Source: an uncultured Eubacterium sp.
GTDB lineage: Bacteria > Bacillota > Clostridia > Lachnospirales > Lachnospiraceae
Reading direction: 5' to 3'
DNA length: 34,117 nucleotides
Assembly (NCBI GenBank): GCA_900551945.1
Contig: URYE01000022.1
Span: forward strand, 1 to 34,117
Part shown: positions 8,857 to 18,027 of the stretch, piece by piece
How positions within the stretch are numbered: position 1 is the first letter of the stretch
Layout: each line of letters opens with the position of its first letter
Program-made: the position numbers and the translations under genes
The notes under the pieces: model-generated
Told to the model about the DNA's origin: nothing
The model's database searches: none
What the model saw: only the letters and a program-made list of their open reading frames with translations

Positions 8857-8892
8857 GAGCAGGCAGGGGATATGTGTCTGCTTAATTTTTTT
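8857..8892 (+). terminator. Intrinsic-terminator-like hairpin inside the mcp leader
   Basis: GAGCAGGC (8857-8864) pairs with GTCTGCTT (8876-8883) with two G.T pairs, followed after AA by seven T (8886-8892). It lies between the probable promoter at 8748 and the chemoreceptor start at 8963, so it may attenuate mcp or end a short leader RNA. I found no match to the GEMM c-di-GMP aptamer core. Confidence 0.5.
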
Positions 8893-8962
8893 CGATTGAA
8901 AATAGCTGTTTGATAATAGGTCTGACGATATAATGTAATGATAATGAAAGGGGCTTTATCTT

Positions 8963-11287
8963 ATGAATGAGGAATTAGGTTTTGATAATTCTGGTGGAAT
9001 TAATAATGAAGTGACTAATGGTGTTGATAACAAGTCTAGTGAAGATTATAGTCAGTTTGCAATACCAGATAGTGAACAACACAAAGAAGATAATGAACTT
9101 GAAACTGATGTATTCGAAGCTTCATTTGATGAGCAGACATTAGAAGAAGCAAAAAAGAACAATAAAAAGAAAAAGCATGATAAGAAAAATATTTTTAAAG
9201 ATAATAAGTCTTTAAAAGAAATGCTTGGAAATAAAGGTATAGTTCAAAATGTGTTTAATCCTACAAGTATATTGTATAAGTTGATAGCAGCATTTTTAGT
9301 GCCAGTAATATGTATAATTGTGTTAGGAATATTTTCTTATAATTCAGCGGCAGATGCACTCACTTCAAGCTATACTGAGTCAATGCACACCGCAGTTAAT
9401 AAGACAGCGGATTATTATAATCTAATGTTTTCTAATGTAAAAGCTACAATTACAGACGTTGTTAATAATTCTACAATGCAGGAATATTTTTCTGGTATAT
9501 ATGAAAATGACAGCATTAACGAGGGAACTATATATCAGAATTTAAGAAGTAATATTTCTTCAACAGTAATGACTAATAAGGCTATTTCTAATATATATAT
9601 GATAGGCTCTTATGGAAAAGCTTTGTATTCTCAGATAGGAAAGCTTCAAGAAACGGGAGAGTATGACAATATAAAGAAGTCAGCTGAAGGTAAGACAATA
9701 GATTCTAAAAAGCAGGCATGGTTTACATCAAGAGAGTATATGGACAATGCCACAGGTACAAGTAATACAATTAGTTTTGGTCGACAGCTTATTGGTACAT
9801 CTAAGAAAAGTGTAGGATATGTGTTTGTAGATTTAGACAAATCATATATAAAACAACCACTTGAAGAAATGGAACTTGATGTTGACAGTCTTGTTTTAAT
9901 AACAGCTCCAGATGGCGGAGAGATAGCTTATTCTAATTATATTGATATAGATAGTAATAAGAAATACATAATTAATGAAGATTTTTATACACAAGCTTTA
10001 AATGATAGTGACGGTAAGGGGAGTGCATATGTTGATTATGATGGAAAACAACAATTATTTGTTTATGCTAAGACAGATGATGATTTTATTATATGTACTT
10101 TAATTCCTAAAAGTGAGATAGTATCTAAAGCGAATAATATTAGGATAATTACTATAATTGCTGTGATTGTGGCTGTAATAATAGCTGGTGTTGTAGGAAC
10201 ATTTTTGGCAAAAAATATTAGGCGAGCTATAAAGATAATTATGGGAAGTCTTGAACTTGCTTCAGAAGGTGATTTTACAGTAGAAATTCCAGTAAAGGGC
10301 AGAGATGAGTTTAGTCATCTTGCATTAAGTACTAACAGTATGATTTCTAATGTAAAAGATCTTATTGAAAAGACAAAAGGTGTATCTGAAAAGGTTGATG
10401 AGTCAACAGGTGTTGTAAATGACAGCGCAAGACAGCTTTTAACAGAAACTAAAGAAATTACAAGTGCTATAGAACAGATTGAAAAAGGTGTTGTACAGCA
10501 GGCAGAGGAGTCACAGAACTGTTTAAGACAGATGGACGATTTGTCTGATAAGATTAATCTTGTTTCAGAAAGCTCTGATAGAATAGGACAGATAGCTAAT
10601 GAAACAACAGACATTGTTCAAAGTGGTATTCAGTCAATAGAAGCACTTAAAGAAAATGCTAACGATACAATAGAGATTACGCATACAGTAATTGAAGAAA
10701 TTGTTAAGTTAAAAGATGCTACTAAACAGATTGATAAGATTGTTGGTGCAATTAATGAAATTGCAGAGCAGACTAATCTTTTATCTTTGAATGCAGCAAT
10801 AGAAGCTGCAAGAGCAGGACAAGCTGGTAGGGGCTTTGGAGTTGTAGCATCAGAGATTAAAAAGCTTGCAGAGCAATCTGTTAAGTCAGCCAATGAGATT
10901 AGAAAGATTATAAGTGATATTAATGATAAGACAACAAATACAGTTAATATTGCTAAAAAAGCTGAAGATGTAGTAGATATACAAGGACAGACATTATCAC
11001 ATACTTATGAAGTATTTGCAAATATAAGTAGTCAATTTGACAATCTTATTGATAATCTTGATAGAATTACAAATGAGATTGGCAATATAGCAGAGGCAAA
11101 ATCTAACACTATAGATGCAATTCAAAGCATATCCGCAGTATCACAACAGACTGCTGCCTCATCAGAAGAAGTTACAAATACTGCTAATAAACAGCTTGAA
11201 GCTGTAGAAGAACTTAACAAAATATCACAAGTATTACAATCAAATTCAAATGATTTATCACAAGCAATTGACTTATTTAAAATTTAA
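8963..11287 (+). CDS. Methyl-accepting chemotaxis protein with extended cytoplasmic N-terminus
   Basis: A 774-residue chemoreceptor. TM1 lies at about 104-125 and TM2 at about 392-412, with a ~265-residue extracellular sensor domain between them of dCache size. A HAMP segment (about 413-467) and a long coiled-coil signalling domain follow. The conserved tip [19 protein letters not shown] near 602-620 contacts CheA and CheW. Unusually, about 100 hydrophilic residues precede TM1: an acidic Asn/Glu-rich part, then a lysine-rich stretch ([12 protein letters not shown]). AAAGGGG at 8946-8952 supports the start, so the extension is probably real. Ligand unknown; no chemotaxis or flagellar gene is adjacent. 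It stands alone between aspS and glyA. Confidence 0.93.
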   Translation: MNEELGFDNSGGINNEVTNGVDNKSSEDYSQFAIPDSEQHKEDNELETDVFEASFDEQTLEEAKKNNKKKKHDKKNIFKDNKSLKEMLGNKGIVQNVFNPTSILYKLIAAFLVPVICIIVLGIFSYNSAADALTSSYTESMHTAVNKTADYYNLMFSNVKATITDVVNNSTMQEYFSGIYENDSINEGTIYQNLRSNISSTVMTNKAISNIYMIGSYGKALYSQIGKLQETGEYDNIKKSAEGKTIDSKKQAWFTSREYMDNATGTSNTISFGRQLIGTSKKSVGYVFVDLDKSYIKQPLEEMELDVDSLVLITAPDGGEIAYSNYIDIDSNKKYIINEDFYTQALNDSDGKGSAYVDYDGKQQLFVYAKTDDDFIICTLIPKSEIVSKANNIRIITIIAVIVAVIIAGVVGTFLAKNIRRAIKIIMGSLELASEGDFTVEIPVKGRDEFSHLALSTNSMISNVKDLIEKTKGVSEKVDESTGVVNDSARQLLTETKEITSAIEQIEKGVVQQAEESQNCLRQMDDLSDKINLVSESSDRIGQIANETTDIVQSGIQSIEALKENANDTIEITHTVIEEIVKLKDATKQIDKIVGAINEIAEQTNLLSLNAAIEAARAGQAGRGFGVVASEIKKLAEQSVKSANEIRKIISDINDKTTNTVNIAKKAEDVVDIQGQTLSHTYEVFANISSQFDNLIDNLDRITNEIGNIAEAKSNTIDAIQSISAVSQQTAASSEEVTNTANKQLEAVEELNKISQVLQSNSNDLSQAIDLFKI

Positions 11288-11296
11288 TTGTATAAT
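11268..11296 (+). promoter_or_regulatory. Sigma-A promoter of glyA within the 3' end of mcp
   Basis: TTGACT (11268-11273), 17 bases, TATAAT (11291-11296). It overlaps the last codons of the chemoreceptor gene. The predicted start near 11302 falls at the foot of the hairpin at 11299-11350. Confidence 0.7.
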
Positions 11297-11298
11297 AC

Positions 11299-11355
11299 AA
11301 TAGTCAGAGAGGACAGAGCTTATGAGAGCAAAGGGTTTTCTCTGACTATTTTTAT
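11299..11355 (+). terminator. Terminator or attenuator between mcp and glyA
   Basis: AATAGTCAGAGA (11299-11310) pairs perfectly with TCTCTGACTATT (11339-11350), closing a 28-base loop, and runs into TTTATATATTTT. It can end mcp transcription. Because the glyA promoter lies just upstream, it would also be the first structure in the glyA transcript. Confidence 0.7.
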
Positions 11356-11409
11356 ATATTTTAATATTATTTATAAAAATATTAAATTTATACAATGGAG
11401 GTTGGAAAA

Positions 11410-12651
11410 ATGTATTCATTTGACGAAGTATCAAGTTTTGACCCAGAGCTTGCAAAAGCTATGGATTACGAATTAGCAAGACAGAGAAGCCATATTGAGC
11501 TTATTGCATCTGAAAATCTTGTAAGTAAGGCAGTTATGGCAGCAATGGGAAGTCCATTGACTAATAAGTACGCAGAAGGATATCCAGGAAAGAGATATTA
11601 CGGCGGTTGTGAATATGTAGACGTTGTAGAAACACTTGCAATTGAAAGAGCAAAGAAGCTTTTTGGTTGTGAATATGCAAATGTTCAACCACATTCAGGT
11701 GCTCAAGCTAACTTAGCAGCATTTTTTGCAATGGTTAATCCTGGAGATACAGTAATGGGCATGAGCCTTGACTGTGGTGGTCACTTATCACATGGTTCAC
11801 CAGTTAATATTTCAGGTAAATATTTTAATATCGTACCTTACGGCGTAACAGCAGAAGGCTTTATTGATTATGATGAAGTTTTAAGAATTGCTAAGGAATG
11901 TAAGCCTAAGATGATTATTGCAGGTGCTAGTGCTTATGCAAGAGTTATTGATTTTAAGAAGTTTAGAGAAATCTGCGATGAAGTTGGTGCTTACTTAATG
12001 GTTGATATGGCTCACATTGCAGGTCTTGTTGCAGGTGGCGCACATCCAAGCCCAATTCCTTATGCTGATGTTGTAACAACTACAACACATAAGACTCTTC
12101 GTGGCCCTAGAGGTGGTATGATTTTAAGTTCAGCAGAAGCAGCTGATAAGTTTAAGTTTAATAAGAGTGTATTCCCTGGTATTCAGGGTGGCCCACTTAT
12201 GCACGTTATTGCTGGTAAGGCAGTATGCCTTAAGGAAGCTCTTGACCCAAGTTTTAAGACTTATGCAGAAAATGTTGTTAAGAATGCGTCAGCACTTTGC
12301 AATGGTCTTATGAACAGAGGCTTTGATATCGTATCTGGTGGAACAGACAATCATTTAATGCTTGTTAATCTTATTAGTAAGGGTGTTACTGGTAAGGAAG
12401 TTGAAAAGCTTCTTGACGCTGCTAACATTACTTGTAACAAGAATACAATCCCTAACGACCCAGCTTCTCCATTTGTAACAAGCGGTATCAGACTTGGTAC
12501 AGCAGCAGTTACAACAAGAGGATTTAACGAAGCTGATATGGACGTTGTTGCAGAAGCTATTGCACTTCTTGTTGATGATGTTGATAAGAATAAGGCTAAG
12601 GCTATGGAAATGGTTAAGGGACTTACAGATAAGTATCCACTTTATGAATAA
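11410..12651 (+). CDS. glyA: Serine hydroxymethyltransferase
   Basis: PLP enzyme that converts serine and tetrahydrofolate to glycine and 5,10-methylene-THF, feeding one-carbon metabolism in the cytoplasm. Visible family motifs: [40 protein letters not shown] and [15 protein letters not shown] with the PLP-binding lysine near residue 228. The frame opens at an ATG at 11395, but that ATG is part of the ATGGAGG ribosome binding region; the ATG at 11410, 8 bases after GGAGG, gives 413 residues, normal for the family. It is transcribed alone from the promoter at 11268 and has its own terminator at 12707. Confidence 0.96.
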   Translation: MYSFDEVSSFDPELAKAMDYELARQRSHIELIASENLVSKAVMAAMGSPLTNKYAEGYPGKRYYGGCEYVDVVETLAIERAKKLFGCEYANVQPHSGAQANLAAFFAMVNPGDTVMGMSLDCGGHLSHGSPVNISGKYFNIVPYGVTAEGFIDYDEVLRIAKECKPKMIIAGASAYARVIDFKKFREICDEVGAYLMVDMAHIAGLVAGGAHPSPIPYADVVTTTTHKTLRGPRGGMILSSAEAADKFKFNKSVFPGIQGGPLMHVIAGKAVCLKEALDPSFKTYAENVVKNASALCNGLMNRGFDIVSGGTDNHLMLVNLISKGVTGKEVEKLLDAANITCNKNTIPNDPASPFVTSGIRLGTAAVTTRGFNEADMDVVAEAIALLVDDVDKNKAKAMEMVKGLTDKYPLYE

Positions 12652-12706
12652 TTGATTTAGTTTTAGTATATTACATAAAATATAAAATTTATAGAGTTAT
12701 ATTATT

Positions 12707-12751
12707 AAGTGCGGAAAGTTTATAATGTGTATAGACTTTTCGCACTTTTTT
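12707..12751 (+). terminator. Rho-independent terminator of glyA
   Basis: AAGTGCGGAAAGT (12707-12719) pairs with ACTTTTCGCACTT (12735-12747), one G.T pair, and ends in a run of six T. Confidence 0.88.
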
Positions 12752-12757
12752 ATTGTG

Positions 12758-12822
12758 AAAATAGCAGTAGTATATAGTTGGTCTTTTTAATGGAGCTATT
12801 GACTATATACTACTGCTATTTT
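12758..12822. repeat. Family A hairpin repeat, copy 2 (65 bp)
   Basis: Perfect 21-bp arms (12758-12778 with 12802-12822, core AATAGCAGTAGTATATAGT) around a 23-base loop. The arms and part of the loop (TTTTAATGG) match copy 1 at 6324-6476, and so does the right flank (TTAYGGMAGTTYRTTG in both). It looks like an internally deleted relative. Relative to copy 1, two arm positions differ and both changes are matched on the opposite arm. Confidence 0.8.
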
Positions 12823-12921
12823 ATGGCAGTTCGTTGGGAAAATTCAAAAAATAATTTGCAAATATACTATATAATGGTATCATAAAGAAAAATATTTATT
12901 AATATGATTTTGGAGGAATTT

Positions 12922-13860
12922 ATGAAGATAAATACAGTGGCAATTATAGGTGCAGGTGCTATTGGTGCGTATTTTGTTTGGGGATTGACTGATAAGTTAA
13001 AGGACAATTTATGGGTTATTGCAGATGGAGAGCGAAAAGAGCGACTTGAAGCGCAGGGGCTTATGATAAATAATAAGAATCACAAATTAAATGTAAAAAC
13101 TCCTGATGAAGCTAAAGGCGTTGATTTACTTTTAGTTGCAACAAAGTATGGGGCATTGCGTAGTATATTAGATGATGTCGCTAAGATTGTTGATGACCAT
13201 ACAATAGTAATGAGTCTGTTAAATGGAGTTGACAGCGAGGAGATATTGTCAGAAAGAATAGACAAAAAGCAGATTGTGTATTCACTTATGAAAATAGCTT
13301 CACAGCGAGTAGGAAATGAGATAAGATTTGATGGACCATCAACATTAGGTGTTTATTTTGGAGAAGAAAATAATGGAACACTAGATAATAACAATACAGA
13401 TAGAATTAAGGCTTTAGTTGATTTATTTTCCGAAACAGAGCTTCATTATAAATTATGTGATGATATTAAGCGAGAAATGTGGTTTAAATATGCACTTAAC
13501 GTAAGTAGAAATCAACCACAGGCAATTATAAATTGTGGTGTGGGTGCGTACGATGACAGTGAGTATATAGCATTTATAGCTAAAAAACTTCGTGATGAAG
13601 TAGTAGCAGTTGCAAAGGCTAAAGGAGTTGATATATCTGAGTCAGAAAGTGCGTCTGCAAAAGGTAGCAAATCGTCAAAGTCTGCCAGATATTCAACACT
13701 TCAGGATATTGATGCAAAACGTCATACAGAAGTAGATATGTTTGCAGGAGCAATGGTGAGAATGGGTAAAGAGCTTGGAATTGCTACGCCATACAATGAG
13801 TATACATACAATGTAATTAAAGCAATAGAAGAAAGAAATGACGGAAAATTTGACTATTAA
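12922..13860 (+). CDS. Ketopantoate reductase-like oxidoreductase (PanE/ApbA family)
   Basis: A 312-residue NADPH-dependent reductase. The N-terminal VAIIGAGAIGAYF is the GxGxxG Rossmann motif (residues 6-18). The C-terminal helical domain carries DIKREMWFKYALNVSRNQ, matching the conserved Lys...Asn...Asn region of the family. PanE reduces 2-dehydropantoate to pantoate for coenzyme A synthesis, but many paralogues act on other 2-oxo acids and no pantothenate gene is nearby, so I give no symbol. The start is the ATG at 12922, placed after TGGAGG; an ATG at 12904 in the same frame overlaps that site. The next gene starts 13 bases downstream, so the two are probably cotranscribed. Confidence 0.85.
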   Translation: MKINTVAIIGAGAIGAYFVWGLTDKLKDNLWVIADGERKERLEAQGLMINNKNHKLNVKTPDEAKGVDLLLVATKYGALRSILDDVAKIVDDHTIVMSLLNGVDSEEILSERIDKKQIVYSLMKIASQRVGNEIRFDGPSTLGVYFGEENNGTLDNNNTDRIKALVDLFSETELHYKLCDDIKREMWFKYALNVSRNQPQAIINCGVGAYDDSEYIAFIAKKLRDEVVAVAKAKGVDISESESASAKGSKSSKSARYSTLQDIDAKRHTEVDMFAGAMVRMGKELGIATPYNEYTYNVIKAIEERNDGKFDY

Positions 13861-13873
13861 GGAGTATTTGAAA

Positions 13874-14272
13874 ATGGATAAAGGGCTTATTGGCAATGAC
13901 AAAATAGAAGAAGCAGTAAAGGCTTTACAACAAGAGCCTTCACAAGAAATGCTTGCACATACACTTACTGTAATAAGAAGACGTATGAAAGAAAATGGTC
14001 AATTTATTATAGCAGTAGAACCGCCAAAGGCAGATGGAAGGATTAATATACAGACTATAAAAACAGAAGATGGTAATATGTGGTGGGTGGCGTTTACAAG
14101 CTTTGATGAGGAATTAAAAGGGGCTGACAGTGTAAAGTCAACATTTTTAACAGATATAGATAAATTATTTGAGCAGGCGTGTAAAACTGATGAAATTAAT
14201 GGAATTATAATCAATCCGTGGAATTGCACAATCATGTTAGATAGAGAACTTATTAAGATAATATTAGGATAA
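13874..14272 (+). CDS. SseB-like protein
   Basis: A 132-residue soluble protein with no signal peptide or membrane segment. Its fold pattern (NDKIEEAVKALQQEPSQEML at the start, MWWVAFTSFDEELKG in the middle, GIIINPWNCTIMLDRELI at the end) matches the SseB N-terminal domain family, known from E. coli enhanced serine sensitivity protein; its biochemical role is not established. The frame is open from 13838, inside the upstream gene, but AAGGAG at 13859-13864 points to the ATG at 13874. Probably an operon with the PanE-like gene. Confidence 0.7.
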   Translation: MDKGLIGNDKIEEAVKALQQEPSQEMLAHTLTVIRRRMKENGQFIIAVEPPKADGRINIQTIKTEDGNMWWVAFTSFDEELKGADSVKSTFLTDIDKLFEQACKTDEINGIIINPWNCTIMLDRELIKIILG

Positions 14273-14280
14273 AATGATAA

Positions 14281-14332
14281 CTGTCGTAATAACTTGAGAA
14301 ACTCGCAAAGCTTCTCATAGTTAGTGCGACAG
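14281..14332. terminator. Long imperfect hairpin between convergent genes
   Basis: CTGTCG (14281-14286) pairs with CGACAG (14327-14332), TAACT with AGTTA and TGAGAA with TTCTCA, enclosing an 11-base loop. A T-rich stretch follows on the + strand. It separates the SseB-like gene from - strand genes and probably works as a terminator, though the T-run is weak and it may instead be another dispersed hairpin. Confidence 0.5.
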
Positions 14333-14343
14333 CTATATTTGTT

Positions 14344-14450
14344 TTATGGCATATTAAGAAATTCAGTAGCAGAAACAACTTGTGGGTTATCTAATCCAGC
14401 TTCAAGAAAATCTTTATCACTAGTAAAAAGAATGTCTGATTTAGCATAAA
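14344..14450 (-). pseudogene. Remnant of a PIN-domain toxin-like gene (C-terminus only)
   Basis: Read on the - strand, about 33 codons (AKSDILFTSDKDFLEAGLDN, then PQVVSATEFLNMP, stop at 14344-14346) look like the end of a PIN-domain protein: SDILxTSDKDFLE is the last acidic active-site strand of this nuclease fold, and such genes usually end in an EFL segment. In-frame stops lie directly upstream and the MATE gene ends at 14460, so the rest is gone. No antitoxin is visible. Identification rests on motif memory only. Confidence 0.55.
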
Positions 14451-14459
14451 TAGATTATT

Positions 14460-15791
14460 TTAGTGTTCTAATTTCTTTAAGAAATGTGTAACCATGATAA
14501 CGCAGTATATTAAAGAAAGTCCCCATGCCATTGGGTTTGCTATGCTTATGAATAGGAAGTTGGCTGTTGCTACGGCTATGAAACCGCCGATACTTCTTCC
14601 TATAAGTTCACCTACACCGCTTAATACGGCGTGAAGGCTGTAGCCCATACCTTGTAAAGTATTTCTAAATATCATTAATGCACCATGTATAAAGAAAAAT
14701 ATACTTATAACAGAAAGATATTCAACAGATATAAGTGCTGTGTCACTTGTACTTTCTCCAAGCACCATGTATGTAAATAAGTTTTTGCCAAAGAATATGA
14801 CAACCCATGCAAATATGCAGTATGTCCATTGAATTGTGATGCCTGCACGAAGTCCTTCTTTTATTCTATCATATCGTTTTGCACCGAGATTTTGTCCGGC
14901 ATAAGTAGCAATACCCATTCCTACACTTTCCATAGGCAGAGTAAACATTTGACGGATTTTCTCACCAGAAGTTTGACCTGCTATTACAACACTTCCGAAA
15001 GAATTAATTGCACCCTGCATAATAACTGCACCAATGGCACTGATAGAGTATTCAAAGCCCATTGGAAAAGAGATAATACAAAGCTTCTTAATGTGTTCAA
15101 AAGAAAAAGCAAGCATATTTTTACTGTTAGTTAAAAGTCCAGTTTTACGCACTATCCAATAAAGATTAAGGAGTCCGCTTACTAACTGACTAAAAACAGT
15201 AGCAATAGCCGCTCCTGCAACACCCATGCTAAGTGGTACGATAAAAATATAGTCTAAGAATATATTTAAAAAACTAGAAACGAGTAAAAAGTAAAATGGA
15301 CGTTTTGAGTCACCATAGGCTCTTAATACGCCGGCACAAAAGTTGTACAAAATAGAAGCAGGAATACCAAGAAATAGTATCTTGATGTAGATATTTGCCT
15401 GTGAAAAAATATTTTCAGGTGTCTTTATAATTTTAAGTAGAAGTGATGATGTAAGCACTGTTATTAATGTAAGGACTATTGCCATTAAACAACATATCCA
15501 AGTACCGTTCCAAAAATATTTTTTAAATTCGTTGTTGTCTTTACTTCCTATTGCTTGAGCAAGTGGAATACCAAGTCCTACACATGCACCTTGTACAAAG
15601 CCGAGTATAAGAAAATGGAGTGAATAAGTAGCACCAACTCCTGCAAGTGCGTCTTCACCAATAAATCGCCCCACCATAATTGTATCCATAAAGCTGTATA
15701 GCTGTTGGAAAAGAGTTCCTAATACAAGCGGTAGGGAGAATAAAAGTATTTGCTTAATTGGTTTACCTTTTGTAAGGTCAATTGTATTCAT
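14460..15791 (-). CDS. MATE family efflux transporter
   Basis: A 443-residue membrane protein with about twelve hydrophobic segments in two halves. The start MNTIDLTKGKPIKQILLFSL, then QQLYSFMDTIMVGRFIGEDALAGVG, is the classic MATE N-terminus. These carriers export drugs or metabolites in exchange for Na+ or H+. Substrate unknown. AAAGGGA precedes the ATG. It lies 26 bases after the NhaC-like gene, so the two are probably cotranscribed, and a Na+/H+ antiporter could support a Na+-driven MATE. Its stop is close to the PIN remnant. Confidence 0.92.
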   Translation of the reverse strand: MNTIDLTKGKPIKQILLFSLPLVLGTLFQQLYSFMDTIMVGRFIGEDALAGVGATYSLHFLILGFVQGACVGLGIPLAQAIGSKDNNEFKKYFWNGTWICCLMAIVLTLITVLTSSLLLKIIKTPENIFSQANIYIKILFLGIPASILYNFCAGVLRAYGDSKRPFYFLLVSSFLNIFLDYIFIVPLSMGVAGAAIATVFSQLVSGLLNLYWIVRKTGLLTNSKNMLAFSFEHIKKLCIISFPMGFEYSISAIGAVIMQGAINSFGSVVIAGQTSGEKIRQMFTLPMESVGMGIATYAGQNLGAKRYDRIKEGLRAGITIQWTYCIFAWVVIFFGKNLFTYMVLGESTSDTALISVEYLSVISIFFFIHGALMIFRNTLQGMGYSLHAVLSGVGELIGRSIGGFIAVATANFLFISIANPMAWGLSLIYCVIMVTHFLKKLEH

Positions 15792-15817
15792 AATAAATCC
15801 CTTTATTTTTGTCTGAT

Positions 15818-17158
15818 TTATTTATTTTTTTGAGGAAGTAGTATCCATATTATAGCGCAGACTGCCATTAGCATTGGATAGAATACATAAGGAGCTATGG
15901 CAAAGCCTGATAGAGGGGTTGCTAATGAAGCTGTGGCGGCGGAAGCATATAAAAGCTGTGCGCCATAAGGCAAAATACCTTGGATAACAGAAGCTGATAT
16001 ATCAAGAAGAGAAGCAGTTTCTTTTGGAGTAATACCATATTCTTGACTTATCTCTTTTGCAATAGGAGCTGCCATTATAATAGCTATTGTATTATTAGCT
16101 GTGGCTGCGTCAACGCCTGCTACGAGAGTTGCAATACCAACTTTAGCACCACGTTTTCCTTTAACCTTACTCTTAATGAAATTAAGTATCCAATCAATTC
16201 CGCCATTGTTTTTAACCAGTGTACCAATACAACTTACAATAATTGATATTACTGTAATATCATACATTGCAGTAATACCATTTCCCATAGATGTAAATAT
16301 CTCTATTCCAGACAGTGTTCCTGTAATTAATCCCATGATAATAGAAAGAACAGTTCCAGAAATAAGAACAACGAATACATTTAACCCAATAAGCGCACCT
16401 ACAAGTACAACAATATATGGAATTACTTGTAAAATATTGTAATCAAGGTCAGTAGTCGTTGTATTACCTGTGTTAGAAGCAAATATAAATAAAAGTATAA
16501 TTGTTACAATTGCAGCAGGTAAAACTACAAAAAAGTTAGTTTTAAACTTGTCTTTTAATTCACAGCCTTGAGTTTTTGTAGCGGCAATAGTTGTGTCTGA
16601 TATCATAGAAAGATTGTCGCCAAACATAGCGCCACTTACAACAGCACCTAAACAAAGCGCAGTATTTATACCCGTCTTTTCACTAATTCCAATTGCAATA
16701 GGAGCAAGAGATGAAATAGTTCCAACACTTGTACCCATTGAAATAGAAATAAAACAACCAATAATAAAAAGTCCTACAATAGCGATATTTCCTGGCATAA
16801 ATGAAAGTCCTAAATTAACAGTGCTTGACACACCACCTGCGGCACTTATAGTACCTGAAAATGCACCTGCGGCAAGAAATACAAGACACATTGTAATAAT
16901 ATTTTCATCAGCAAGTCCTTTGGCTATTTCTGACATTTTATCGTTAAAAGTATAATTTTTGTTCTGTATAAATGCAACAGCTAGAGCAATTAAAAACGCA
17001 ACAATTGCAGGCATACTGTAAAAGTCATTAAATACAATTCCAGCACCAATATAAATAACAAGAAATACACCAATAGGCAACAGAGCCAAAGCAGATGGCT
17101 TTGTATTTGGTGTATTTGTATTATTATTGGGCGGATTAAAAATAGAGTTATTATCCAT
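15818..17158 (-). CDS. NhaC-type Na+/H+ antiporter
   Basis: A 446-residue multi-pass membrane protein (about ten to twelve segments). SMGTSVGTISSLAPIAIGIS and GAVVSGAMFGDNLSMISDTT are signature regions of the NhaC family, and GVDAATANNTIAIIMAAPIA is typical of its second half. The N-terminus has an Asn/Pro-rich cytoplasmic tail of about 23 residues. NhaC proteins exchange Na+ for H+; some relatives exchange malate or other acids, so the substrate is not certain. AAAGGA lies upstream of the ATG. First gene of the - strand nhaC - MATE pair, divergent from the acetyltransferase operon. Confidence 0.88.
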   Translation of the reverse strand: MDNNSIFNPPNNNTNTPNTKPSALALLPIGVFLVIYIGAGIVFNDFYSMPAIVAFLIALAVAFIQNKNYTFNDKMSEIAKGLADENIITMCLVFLAAGAFSGTISAAGGVSSTVNLGLSFMPGNIAIVGLFIIGCFISISMGTSVGTISSLAPIAIGISEKTGINTALCLGAVVSGAMFGDNLSMISDTTIAATKTQGCELKDKFKTNFFVVLPAAIVTIILLFIFASNTGNTTTTDLDYNILQVIPYIVVLVGALIGLNVFVVLISGTVLSIIMGLITGTLSGIEIFTSMGNGITAMYDITVISIIVSCIGTLVKNNGGIDWILNFIKSKVKGKRGAKVGIATLVAGVDAATANNTIAIIMAAPIAKEISQEYGITPKETASLLDISASVIQGILPYGAQLLYASAATASLATPLSGFAIAPYVFYPMLMAVCAIIWILLPQKNK

Positions 17159-17410
17159 AATAAATGAAATCCTTTCTTTAATATAGGGGATTATCGCATT
17201 AATGAAAATTTATTTTTCTTATTGGGACAGCCCCTTTTTAATGTAAAATAATATAATAAATATGTTAAAGAGTTACTAAAACATTCTATATTAATTGAAA
17301 AGTACATTCAAGAGGAAAATACATAATAAAAATAAAAAATTATATCCACATTTTTAAGACTCTGTGCTATAGTAGATGTGTAGTTTGGTATGAAGAAAGG
17401 AAAATTTATA

Positions 17411-18004
17411 GTGACAGAGTTAGAAAAGGCACAACAGGGATATCTTTATGATGCTAAAAACGACAAAGAACTTTTGGAATTGAAATTAAAGTGTGCTGAT
17501 TTGTGTTATGAATTTAACAATTGCAAACCATCAGATATAGAACAGCAACAAAAACTTATAAAAAAGATTGTTGGAGAAACAAAGGATACATTTGCAATAA
17601 CACCACCATTTAGGTGTGATTATGGTTTTAATATATCAATAGGCAAAGAATTTTATTCTAATTATAATTGTACAATATTAGATTGTGCAAAGGTTACATT
17701 TGGTGACTATGTATTAGTTGCACCTAATTGTGTGTTTTCAACAGCAGGTCATGCAATTGACCCAGAACGAAGAAAAGCAGGGATAGAGATTGCACTTCCT
17801 ATTACAATTAAAGATAATGTGTGGATTGGTGCAAATGTAACAGTACTTTCAGGTGTAACAATTGGTGAAAATTCTATAATAGGAGCAGGAAGTGTTGTAA
17901 CAAAGGATATTCCTAGCAATGTTATAGCAGTAGGCAATCCTTGTAAGGTGTTAAGACCGCTTACAGATGAGGACAAAGAAAAATATCCAGAGTACAAAGA
18001 ATAG
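17411..18004 (+). CDS. Maltose O-acetyltransferase-like hexapeptide acetyltransferase
   Basis: A 197-residue left-handed beta-helix acetyltransferase of the Maa/LacA/NodL group. The N-terminal half has the Maa domain (EKAQQGYLYDAKNDKELLEL). CDYGFNISIGKEFYSNYNCT and the hexapeptide turns VTVLSGVTIGENSIIGAGSV follow, with FSTAGHAIDP carrying the catalytic histidine region. It would transfer acetyl from acetyl-CoA to a sugar hydroxyl. An ATG at 17390 is in frame, but it lies before GAAAGGA; the GTG at 17411 with 9-base spacing gives the normal family N-terminus (TELEKA). First gene of a tight operon reaching to 23294. Confidence 0.88.
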   Translation: MTELEKAQQGYLYDAKNDKELLELKLKCADLCYEFNNCKPSDIEQQQKLIKKIVGETKDTFAITPPFRCDYGFNISIGKEFYSNYNCTILDCAKVTFGDYVLVAPNCVFSTAGHAIDPERRKAGIEIALPITIKDNVWIGANVTVLSGVTIGENSIIGAGSVVTKDIPSNVIAVGNPCKVLRPLTDEDKEKYPEYKE

Positions 18005-18027
18005 TATAAAAAGAAAGGGTGACATAT

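Noticed and set aside
8820..8892. GEMM c-di-GMP riboswitch upstream of the chemoreceptor
   Set aside because: Such riboswitches are common before clostridial mcp genes, but the GGCAAACC and GGGACGCAAAGC core elements are not present.
13838..13873. Upstream ATG start for the SseB-like protein overlapping the PanE-like gene
   Set aside because: The 12 extra residues read through the preceding gene's end, and AAGGAG is correctly spaced for the ATG at 13874.
16101..16955. + strand ORFs of 113 and 120 codons within the NhaC-like gene
   Set aside because: Antisense reading of a strongly supported membrane protein; no ribosome sites or motifs.
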